Below, one piece after another: positions 39,801 to 45,444 of a stretch of 45,444 bases of DNA. The DNA lies in assembly GCF_000003815.2 (NCBI RefSeq), contig NC_049981.1:15929859-15975302 (forward strand). The letters run 5' to 3'. The notes beneath the pieces are model-generated. The model saw nothing but the letters and a program-made list of their open reading frames with translations. It made no database searches and had not been told where the DNA came from. This DNA comes from Branchiostoma floridae (Eukaryota; Chordata; Leptocardii; Amphioxiformes; Branchiostomatidae). Within the stretch, counting starts at the first letter, position 1. Each line of letters starts with the position of its first letter. The position numbers were made by a program, and so were the translations under genes.

Positions 39801-42800
39801 GCCATCTTCTGCGACTGAACCTCAGTACCAACTGCGTCAACCTCGCCCGGTCAGTAGGAACCTGGCTGATAGTAGAGACAAGAATATAATATTGCAGGTA
39901 AGTACATATTTATGATTTTTGCTACACCAGAAAAGTCGAGCAAAAAATAACTTGGCAAAATCTGACAAAGAATACACAATCTGGTTGCACAATTTTTTCA
40001 CGTTGACAATGAAAATGCCATTCGTGTTTTGAAAAATTTGGGCATAGGTTCCCCGGCTGACCCCTAACCGGGGGCCCGCGGTGCCTCAAGTTCAACAAGT
40101 GAAAAAAATACACAATGGTATTTTAGACTTGGAACGAGGCAAGAAATGATTCACACGAACAGTAACGATGACATTGAAAATATACAATTGATATTTTCTA
40201 AAAAAAATTGGGCATAGGTTCCCCGGCTGACCCCTAACCGGGCCACGGTGCCTCAAGTTCAACAAAAGTGAAAAAAATTATCCATATGTAAAATATACTA
40301 AAGAAAGCAATAAACTAAGAATAATTAATAAGAAATAATTACTAAGAAACATTTTACATTACATGTAAGTTTCATGACTAAAACATGGATAAAGAAACAC
40401 TGCATAGAAATTATATTGCTGGGATTGACTTGAGAAAAAATTGTTCAAAAGCACATTTTCTTCAACATGCCCCCCTCCCCCAAACACTACAAGTTGTATC
40501 AAGTATTTTACCTTGAAATTCTTCATCCATAGCGTCGAAAAATGTTCTATTTGTGCCGCTTCAGTCACACATCCTCCGTTTCTGAGGGGCGCGGGGCCCA
40601 AAATTTGGCGCGTTAGGATCGCGCGGCCCCGCCGGCCGGCCAAATCAGGGCGATCGTCGGGGAAAACAGCTCGCCGCTTCGCTGGTGTGCATGCTGTAAA
40701 CATGCTGATTACATCAAAACGTAGCCCTGTTTTTTGTCGTCAGTTTGGCACCAGGAACAAGAATAAAAAATAAAGTTCGTTCGGTGATTTTTATCATTAA
40801 AGATCGACGATTCCTTTCAAATTGACTTTTGTCCCCCGAAAAATTAATTTTTCCTCATGTTCCAGGCATCATTTTAAAGCTTGAAATGTGCTCTTTCAAA
40901 TGGTACAACTTTCATTCTGCTGCGGTCTAAGACGGCGAAGCGCAAGCGCGGTAAAGTCAGGGGTCACGGCGGCTGCATCCGAAAGTTTTGAAACCACGAT
41001 CTGAAACCCAGGCCTCCCCGCTTACGGCGCGCCGTTTTCACCGGCGAATTTCTGGCGTTTTAAACAATTTACAAGCAAAATAAACACATCACAGGAAAGA
41101 GAAACTTATATCCTTTATTTTGATGGGTAAATTTGCCTCTAGAACCGGATAGTTTTTGTACCGCGGGTGTGGGAAGATGGTAGCAAATTTACGGATCGCC
41201 GTACGGCAGAGGGTTTTCGCGGTAGCGTTGGAATACCTAATCAAAGACACCTGCATCTATCATAATAAATGAAAGCATGGTTCAAATTTCACTTTGCACC
41301 AGTATGTCTACTTTAAAACTTAGGAGAACAGGAAGAAAGCTCTGACCTTGTCTACGCACAACATAATATACACTAGTAGAATGTCAAAAAACTTGTCAGT
41401 AAAACTTGCCAACACAGTCAAAATGAGGTTCATAATACTTTGAGCTCTGAGAATCAAAAACAAGTTGTTTTTGTTCAGGCAGGAAACACAATATAGAACT
41501 ATGTAAGACTTACAGTTACTGGACACATCGCTCAGTGAGAGACTTGCCATGGCATCAGTCAGTACTGGGTTACTGGCAGTGGAGGTTGGCATGTCTGGAG
41601 CTTAGCAAACAAAACAGAACCCTCATTCCATTTTTCTGTCTTCCTTATTCAATCTGTCATTGTATTGTTTCTTTAGTTAATTCACATTTATCATCAACAA
41701 CTCCTGTCAGTATGTCTGCAAATTACATGTCTAAAGTAAAGCTTTTTGCATGAGGAAGTTTTTAAAAATTGTCCCTTTCATTTATTCATTCATCTTTCTG
41801 TTCATCTATCCATTCATCTATCAACCCATTCATTCATCCATCCATTGGTTCATTACACGTCTCCTTAAATTTGGGCAATTAATTTTAGATTTTATAACAG
41901 TTTTTACCAGAAGGTGTCACCAGTTTCCCAGGACTAGCGCTAGTTCCATGAAGGTCGAGTGTGTTGTCAAGAATCGCGTTGATTCGCTGTAGGATATCGG
42001 AGTTGTCTCCCCCGTTTCCCCTACTGAGCATGCTCAATGAGTCATCCGAATCACCACGATGGTGATCGGAGTGAAGAGGAGTTGACTGTTGAAATAGAAC
42101 ATACAGCATTTTAATAAACCGATCCAACAAGAAAAAGGACTACCCTAAAGCTTAAAACATTTAGTTTATTTTTGGAGCTTACACAGTGACCTCTCAATAG
42201 TGAGTAAGTATAACTACTGTACTGAAGAATTGTTTCAATCACAAACTTTAAACACCTTCAGAATCTTCTTTTTCCTTCAAGACTAGCTCCTGTGAAAATA
42301 AGTGGGTTTACAGTTAAGAAATANNNNNNNNNNNNNNNNNNNNNNNNNNNNNNNNNNNNNNNNNNNNNNNNNNNNNNNNNNNNNNNNNNNNNNNNNNNNN
42401 NNNNNNNNNNNNNNNNNNNNNNNAAGGATATCTCCAGGACCCATCCCTTCCCCTATCTATAATTTTTTAAAATCTGAACTTCTTGACATGAAATTGATGA
42501 AAATGTATTTTCATAAATCTAAAATAACAGATTCAACAAAACTAACAATATAGGAAGCCCTGGTTTGAAATGATTAGACATGTTCCGTTATACATTTTAT
42601 CATGTATGCACAGGCCTTATATTTCTCATGATATATCAAAGCTTTAGGAATTCTAAAACACTTGCAAGAAGAGTATTACAACGTACTTGTTTCGAACCTG
42701 ATAGCTTTATAATTTCAATTGTAATGTTTTGACACAAAGAAAACCAGCTACAAGTACAAAATCAAATTTTCTGTTTTGTATTTTGATACTGACTGAGTTT

Positions 42801-44240
42801 TTGCAGCCATCATTGAATAGACCAACAATCTGTGAGGAGAACATGGAAAACATCTGTGGAGTTCAGACCTCACTCCCCCATATCGACATTACAAATAAAT
42901 CAGCCGTAAAATCGAAATTATCTCAAGATTTCATGGGTCAAGGGTGCCAATCATCGGGCTTTGTGATCATGCTCTTTGTTTTACTCATGGGAAAGAAAAC
43001 TTCAAAGTATTTCTAAGTTGAGGGAGGGCGGCGCAAACCTCTAGACACAATCCAGCAGCGGCCAGACGAAAGAAAAACAAATATTGCAACAAATTTAGAA
43101 CGATTTGTTCAAAACAACAACTACGGTTTGTGTTCAAAATTACTGTATTTTCACTCAAACTCGTATTGTCGCGATAAGAAATTCAATTAGATACACGAGA
43201 AAAAGTCGATTCACGTTACGTCGGAACGAAAGAAATTTTGAAAATTATGATCAAACGATTTTACTTAGTTTGCGAATTTGCAACAACATCGAACGGTGGC
43301 TCTTTATTATGCTATGGAAAATATTTTCGAAAAAAAAAAATATTTGTGAAAGATTAGAGCAAAACTATGAAGGTGTACCTCCTCACATTTGTCTAACAAC
43401 CCTGTCAGAAGCACACTTACAGATTTAGTGAAATCCGTTGGATTGAGCGATTTTTGAAAAGTGGGGAAAAGTTCGGACACGAGTCGGAACCTGTTAAATT
43501 TGACCTTTGTTGACTTTCTTTGTGTTGACCGCAAAAATAAACTAATGTAATGTCTCCGTCAACAGTTTTAACTTCTTGTCAAACACAAGATGCTACTGTA
43601 CAATTAATCATGATGTGTAAAGGGCTATACTTAAGTGCGAAACTCAATCAAAAGGTGTGTAAAATAAACAAAGAAAACAAATTCAAATTTGAACGAGCCA
43701 GACCCCCCCCCCCCCCCCCGGAAAAAATACAACAGGAAGAAAATAGCGCAACACTTTCTGAAACACGTCTGAAAATCATTCTCTTTTAATGAATTTACGT
43801 GACCTGGGACTGGAGACAGAAAACGTGAAAGTGAAAAGAACTGAAAAGGAAACTTTGAGACAAAAAAAATGGAAATGTTGCGCAATTGAAAATATACATC
43901 TGGTGGGGGAGGGGGGTGAACACGACCAAAGGCAACGGTTAAAAAAACTCGTGAAGTAACGGCCGACTCAACCAGGCCATAAGTGAGAATAAGAATTTCT
44001 TGCATATATAATATTTTTTGGAGACGTGGGACAGACCTGTGCCACAGGCATGGCCTTCCTTGAGAACCCCGGCGGGGGTCGGCGGACACTGCCGTCGGTG
44101 GCCACGGTGCCTTCTGCCGTAGAGTGCCGAGGATGTTTCCCTTGAAAGCTTCGAGACGAGCTTAGAACTCGGGATTCCTTGCAGCAGGAGCACTGTGGGC
44201 TCGGTGAGCGCGTTTTATACTGCCCAACATAGTGCTTCAT
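30655..44240 (-). CDS. CPEB1: CPEB1, cytoplasmic polyadenylation element-binding protein 1, 13 coding exons
   Basis: CPEB1 binds UUUUAU elements in mRNA 3' UTRs and switches cytoplasmic polyadenylation and translation in oocytes and neurons (family knowledge). Exons on the minus strand are: 44037-44240, 41908-42085, 41514-41594, 37708-37845, 37106-37369, 36034-36167, 35423-35645, 34434-34547, 33766-33855, 32937-33064, 32198-32396, 31556-31650 and 30655-30840. They sum to 2034 bases, 678 codons with the stop, and every junction keeps phase. The N-terminal half is disordered and Ser-rich with [12 protein letters not shown] and [11 protein letters not shown] motifs. RRM1 runs from about residue 431 ([13 protein letters not shown], later GYVYVLFE) and RRM2 from about 540 ([13 protein letters not shown], later GSGRVTF). 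The C-terminal ZZ-type zinc-binding domain starts near 616. The start is uncertain. Confidence 0.95.
30941..31126. repeat. (CACT)n microsatellite, about 46 copies
   Basis: A nearly perfect run of 186 bp in the last CPEB1 intron, about 100 bp upstream of the final exon in transcript direction. Short (TCAA)n and (GTCA)n runs at 30843-30880 lie between it and the acceptor. Confidence 0.98.
31556..31650 (-). CDS. CPEB1: CPEB1 coding exon 12 (RRM2 end)
   Basis: The exon encodes [20 protein letters not shown], then [17 protein letters not shown] is the RNP1-like strand of RRM2. The acceptor is GTTTCAG and the donor is AAG|GTCAGA. Confidence 0.96.
31651..32197 (-). other. CPEB1 intron 11
   Basis: AT-rich; no repeat or gene was recognised. 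Confidence 0.55.
32198..32396 (-). CDS. CPEB1: CPEB1 coding exon 11 (RRM1 end, RRM2 start)
   Basis: The exon encodes [20 protein letters not shown], then [20 protein letters not shown] and [24 protein letters not shown] is the RNP2 strand of RRM2. The acceptor is AATACAG and the donor is G|GTCAGA. Confidence 0.97.
32397..32936 (-). other. CPEB1 intron 10
   Basis: Non-coding, AT-rich, with no recognised element. Confidence 0.55.
32937..33064 (-). CDS. CPEB1: CPEB1 coding exon 10 (RRM1)
   Basis: The exon encodes [20 protein letters not shown], then [21 protein letters not shown] is the RNP1-like strand of RRM1. It joins directly to PPKG of exon 9, without the short NMPK-type insert known from some vertebrate isoforms. 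The acceptor is AAAGCAG and the donor is GAG|GTCAGG. Confidence 0.96.
33065..33765 (-). other. CPEB1 intron 9
   Basis: No feature was recognised apart from a short CACT run near 33440. Confidence 0.55.
33766..33855 (-). CDS. CPEB1: CPEB1 coding exon 9 (RRM1)
   Basis: The exon encodes [20 protein letters not shown], then NKHPRYPPK. EWPGKDxKHPRxPPKG is a signature of the CPEB family. The acceptor is CTCCTAG and the donor is G|GTGACG. Confidence 0.96.
33856..34433 (-). other. CPEB1 intron 8
   Basis: A palindromic block with AGCTGGTATGTTACGC and TATACCAGCT at 34080-34140 is related to the repeated block at 15660-15870. Nothing else was recognised. Confidence 0.5.
34434..34547 (-). CDS. CPEB1: CPEB1 coding exon 8 (RRM1 start)
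   Basis: The exon encodes [20 protein letters not shown], then [24 protein letters not shown] is the RNP2 strand of RRM1. The acceptor is TACTAG and the donor is G|GTTGGT. Confidence 0.96.
34677..34919. mobile_element. DNA-transposon-like element with 47-bp inverted ends
   Basis: The left end AGTTACAACAAATTTTCATC and the right end GATGAAAATTTGTTGTAACT are inverted. Complementarity runs through AATCAATGACTGTTTTTGAA to GGTAC with one clear mismatch. The inside holds the palindrome TCTCGCGAGA at 34792-34801 and a (CCCCTCC)-rich stretch. It is 243 bp long and non-coding. No clear target duplication was found. Confidence 0.75.
35423..35645 (-). CDS. CPEB1: CPEB1 coding exon 7
   Basis: The exon encodes [20 protein letters not shown], then [20 protein letters not shown] and [19 protein letters not shown]. 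The last block, before the RRMs, is conserved in the family. SLDSNSRSP is a Ser/Arg region near the Aurora/CaMKII target region of vertebrate CPEB1. The acceptor is CCTACAG and the donor is G|GTAAGA. Confidence 0.94.
35884..36006. repeat. Three tandem 41-bp units
   Basis: Units starting CTACCTATGAAATTG, CAACCTATGAAATTG and CAACCTATCAAATTG lie at 35884, 35925 and 35966. Divergence rises towards the third. They lie in CPEB1 intron 6, next to exon 6. Confidence 0.85.
36034..36167 (-). CDS. CPEB1: CPEB1 coding exon 6
   Basis: The exon encodes [20 protein letters not shown] and [17 protein letters not shown], then [14 protein letters not shown] is shared with vertebrate CPEB1. The acceptor is CTATAG and the donor is GTG|GTATGT. 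Confidence 0.93.
36190..36977 (+). mobile_element. hAT-like GTGCACCC element, copy B, split by an LTR insertion
   Basis: The sequence 36678-36977 aligns with the reverse complement of 1-306. ATTGGGTGCAC to the left of the LTR element at 36217 continues it, and GCAC is duplicated on both sides. It ends CGAGCCCTG at 36977, the complement of CAGGGCTCG. The left end is degenerate and its limit is approximate. Confidence 0.65.
36217..36673 (-). mobile_element. Miniature LTR retrotransposon with tRNA-like LTRs, copy 2
   Basis: LTRs at 36217-36392 (176 bp) and 36497-36673 (177 bp) begin TGTA and end TACA. They flank 104 bp that is identical to the internal segment of copy 1, with the same priming-site-like start and polypurine tract on the minus strand. 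The target duplication is GCAC (36213-36216, 36674-36677). The LTRs differ from each other at about five positions, so this copy is older than copy 1. Box B GGTTCGAATCC lies at 36271-36281 and 36552-36562. The box A position holds the weaker TGGTGTTGTGG (36325-36335; 36606-36616). It lies in CPEB1 intron 5. Confidence 0.88.
37013..37083 (-). repeat. tRNA-derived SINE fragment
   Basis: The minus strand reads CCTCTGGACCAAGGGGTTGG, then GGAGTTTGAATCCCAGC (T arm). It is the same family as 4196-4285. It ends only 23 bp from CPEB1 exon 5. Confidence 0.5.
37106..37369 (-). CDS. CPEB1: CPEB1 coding exon 5
   Basis: A Tyr/Asp/Arg-rich disordered exon encoding [20 protein letters not shown], then [20 protein letters not shown] and [10 protein letters not shown]. 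It has little similarity outside close relatives; splice phase and position support it. GSYVDTRMD has a DTR core like the LDTR/LDSR phosphorylation motif of vertebrate CPEB1, an inference only. The acceptor is TCCCCAG and the donor is G|GTAAGC. Confidence 0.85.
37708..37845 (-). CDS. CPEB1: CPEB1 coding exon 4
   Basis: The exon encodes [20 protein letters not shown], then [20 protein letters not shown] and NPTI. It lacks clear vertebrate similarity but keeps phase on both sides. The acceptor is TTTTACAG and the donor is G|GTAAGC. Confidence 0.85.
38065..38101. repeat. Perfect hairpin
   Basis: ATGTCAAAACTGTG and its exact complement CACAGTTTTGACAT flank a 9-base loop. Confidence 0.8.
40039..40280. 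repeat. Two direct copies of a 70-bp block
   Basis: TTGGGCATAGGTTCCCCGGC through TGACCCCTAACCGGG to TGCCTCAAGTTCAACAA lies at 40039-40110 and 40208-40280. The copies differ only by a few small insertions. Both are surrounded by A-rich, AATTT-type sequence. Confidence 0.9.
40512..40530 (-). CDS. CPEB1: Candidate alternative first coding exon of CPEB1
   Basis: The minus strand has ATGGATGAAGAATTTCAAG followed by the donor GTAAAA. It encodes MDEEFQ plus one base (phase 1), which is exactly the phase accepted by CPEB1 exons 3 and 4. It lies at the edge of a CpG-rich segment. This is inference without transcript evidence. Confidence 0.35.
40540..41240. promoter_or_regulatory. Intragenic CpG-rich segment, candidate promoter
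   Basis: In contrast to the AT-rich neighbours this stretch is rich in CpG (GGGGCGCGGGGCCC, GATCGCGCGGCCCCGCCGGC, GGCGCGCCG). It lies directly upstream, in transcript direction, of the candidate alternative exon at 40512-40530. Confidence 0.45.
41514..41594 (-). CDS. CPEB1: CPEB1 coding exon 3
   Basis: A short exon encoding [20 protein letters not shown] and SDVSSN. LASLSLSD-type sequence follows the NAILDN region in vertebrates too (LQSLSLTG). The acceptor is GCTCCAG and the donor is T|GTAAGT. Confidence 0.88.
41908..42085 (-). CDS. CPEB1: CPEB1 coding exon 2
   Basis: The exon encodes [20 protein letters not shown], then [20 protein letters not shown] and [17 protein letters not shown] is diagnostic of CPEB1 orthologues. 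The acceptor is TCAACAG and the donor is G|GTAAAA. Confidence 0.95.
42324..42423. other. Assembly gap, 100 N
   Basis: Exactly 100 Ns, a usual placeholder for a gap of unknown size. It lies in CPEB1 intron 1, so a small exon could be hidden, although the phases join without one. Confidence 0.99.
42424..44036 (-). other. CPEB1 intron 1, distal part
   Basis: No gene or complete repeat was recognised. A poly-C tract lies at 43703-43720 and a G-rich run at 43902-43916. Confidence 0.5.
44037..44240 (-). CDS. CPEB1: CPEB1 first coding exon, start uncertain
   Basis: An open frame from ATG at 44240 encodes [20 protein letters not shown], then a basic Ser-rich stretch ending KAMPVAQ before CAG|GTCTGT (phase 0, matching exon 2). 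No vertebrate similarity is visible. The frame is open further up to an acceptor-like CAAACAG at 44250, so it could be an internal exon. Conversely, TATAAAA lies inside it at 44213-44219, which would put a start site near 44185 and translation at the ATG at 44051 (MPVAQ). Confidence 0.6.
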
Positions 44241-44249
44241 CCTCTTCAC

Positions 44250-45444
44250 CTGTTTGACTGGCCCAAAATTAGCACATCAATGAAGGAAAACTTTCCAAAC
44301 ACCAGTCCAGACTATCAATCTCGCATGTGCTCCTTTGATATCCGGGAACTTCTAGAACTTAGTATTCTTTAAAGGGGATATTGTTTATTCTGAAATATTT
44401 GATGTCATTTCACATCCCAATAATTCTTCAACTCAAAGTTGTACAAAGTGTACATTATATATATTTTGTTGTGTCATTCTGCAAAATTACTTTTCTTGCG
44501 TTAATTGGTGTTTGATATTACTACCTTTTCAAATTACCCCCCCCCCCCCTAGAAGAAGATGAAACAGCCCAATTCTTGGACACCTCAACTTCAGCCTCAA
44601 GTTATCACAACCGATTCAAGCTGTTTCAAGCGAACAATATCATCTTCAAACACATTCATCTATGAAACAAAAACTACTTTGGTCCCATGCTTTAGAAATA
44701 CGCAAGCAAGTATTGTATACTATTTTGTTTTCCTTGTCGTCAAGGAATTCCTGACTGTGACGTTGTCAGCAAATTGATTTGCATCACCGAGCCATCACCG
44801 GTTATCACTGAACTGGCGCGAAAATCCCACGTGTCCCTCTTGATTGGTGTGAAAACAAAAGGCTTCCCGGTGTGTGAGGGAAAGTGCTATTTCCGGACAA
44901 CGATAGTGGTGCGATCGGTGGGCGTGATGAGATGGTGTGTGTGGTCTGTATAGTCTATACCAGATTCCGTGGGTTGCTGGTAGCCTCTTTCAGGCCTTAC
45001 TACGGGGGCACTCCAAAAGCAGAAGAAATCCTATATGATGTTAGTACAAGTATGGTTGCCAAATTCGATTTTCAAAGTTGGGTCGGGGGATAGTGGTGGG
45101 CGGGGTTTCTAAGGGAGGCAGCCGTTCGTATTAATATTAGTAAAAATTATTGCGACAGAAATCAACCGATCAAACTTTATGATGTATCATTACGGTCTCG
45201 TGTGTACGCCATTTGCTAACACTTCAAGTTTAAAGTGCTATAATAATCTACGTTAAAGATTGAGGGCACTCAACAAGAAGAAGAAGTTCAATGTGACAGC
45301 TAACGAGGCTCGAACTTTACGCTGTATCATATTTCAAAGCGACTTGAGTGTCGCAGCAGCTGCACCTTGGTTGGTCAATAGTTCTGAAATGAACTGAAAT
45401 AGTTCTGCATTGACCAATCTATGCTTTTGATGTGCGGTAATATC
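44250..45444. other. Upstream flank of CPEB1
   Basis: No gene was recognised. A poly-C run lies at 44538-44550, and CACGTG and a CCAAT-type site at about 44828-44846. The inverted pair TTGGTCAAT / ATTGACCAA lies near 45371-45418. It could hold an untranslated CPEB1 exon. Confidence 0.4.

Larger units (their letters stand above)
37846..41513 (-). other. CPEB1 intron 3
   Basis: The longest CPEB1 intron. It contains a perfect 14-bp-arm hairpin at 38065-38101 (ATGTCAAAACTGTG and complement), a duplicated 70-bp block at 40039 and 40208, and the CpG-rich segment at 40540-41240. At 39770-39900 there are two plus-strand donor-like sites without a recognisable exon. Confidence 0.6.

Noticed and set aside
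39770-39900. Extra plus-strand exon between GTAAGT-type donors
   Set aside because: No open frame of useful length and no acceptor pair could be found.
40441-40773. 110-codon plus-strand and 114-codon minus-strand open frames in the CpG-rich segment
   Set aside because: They are long only because GC-rich DNA has few stops. Only the short ATG-to-donor segment at 40512-40530 has supporting phase.

Overview
This is a metazoan nuclear genomic window, AT-rich with islands of CpG, and dense in short transposable elements. It contains two large intron-rich genes, both on the minus strand. Exon phases, splice sites and protein similarity identify them as WDR7 (Rabconnectin-3 beta, 2000-21489, incomplete at its 3' end) and CPEB1 (cytoplasmic polyadenylation element-binding protein 1, 30655-44240). 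The orthology, the SINE and LINE content and frequent TACATGTA-type palindromes suggest a cephalochordate (amphioxus, Branchiostoma). That taxonomic call is inference.

Layout from low to high coordinates. 1-1999 is a WDR7 intron holding part of a hAT-like element and a mariner-like MITE. 2000-21489 holds 19 coding exons of WDR7, about 1175 codons, all joining in consistent phase. Their introns carry tRNA-derived SINEs, foldback elements and a 37-bp minisatellite with a 258-bp higher-order period. 21490-22590 holds the inferred WDR7 leader, with a YY1-type start-site motif, a probable non-coding first exon and a 460-bp miniature LTR element in the leader intron. 22860-28400 is repeat-rich intergenic DNA: a hAT MITE with an 8-bp target duplication, three LINE fragments (one with a twin-priming inversion) and duplicated low-copy repeats. 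28460-44240 is CPEB1: a probable long 3' UTR and 13 coding exons whose lengths sum to 678 codons including the stop. A CpG-rich segment inside an intron (40.5-41.2 kb) looks like an alternative promoter and first exon. A 100-N assembly gap lies at 42324-42423.

The most unusual feature is a family of miniature LTR retrotransposons, two copies in the window. Each has TG...CA direct terminal repeats of about 177 bp, a 104-bp internal segment with a primer-binding-site-like start and a clear polypurine tract, and a 4-bp target duplication. Each LTR contains a tRNA-like block with box B and a box-A-like sequence, reading in the direction of the element. This is analogous to plant Cassandra elements, which carry 5S rRNA sequence in their LTRs. 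The internal segment is identical in both copies although the distal halves of the LTRs have diverged widely.

The two genes have no obvious shared pathway. WDR7 works with DMXL proteins to regulate V-ATPase assembly and vesicle acidification. CPEB1 binds U-rich elements in mRNA 3' UTRs to control polyadenylation and translation.
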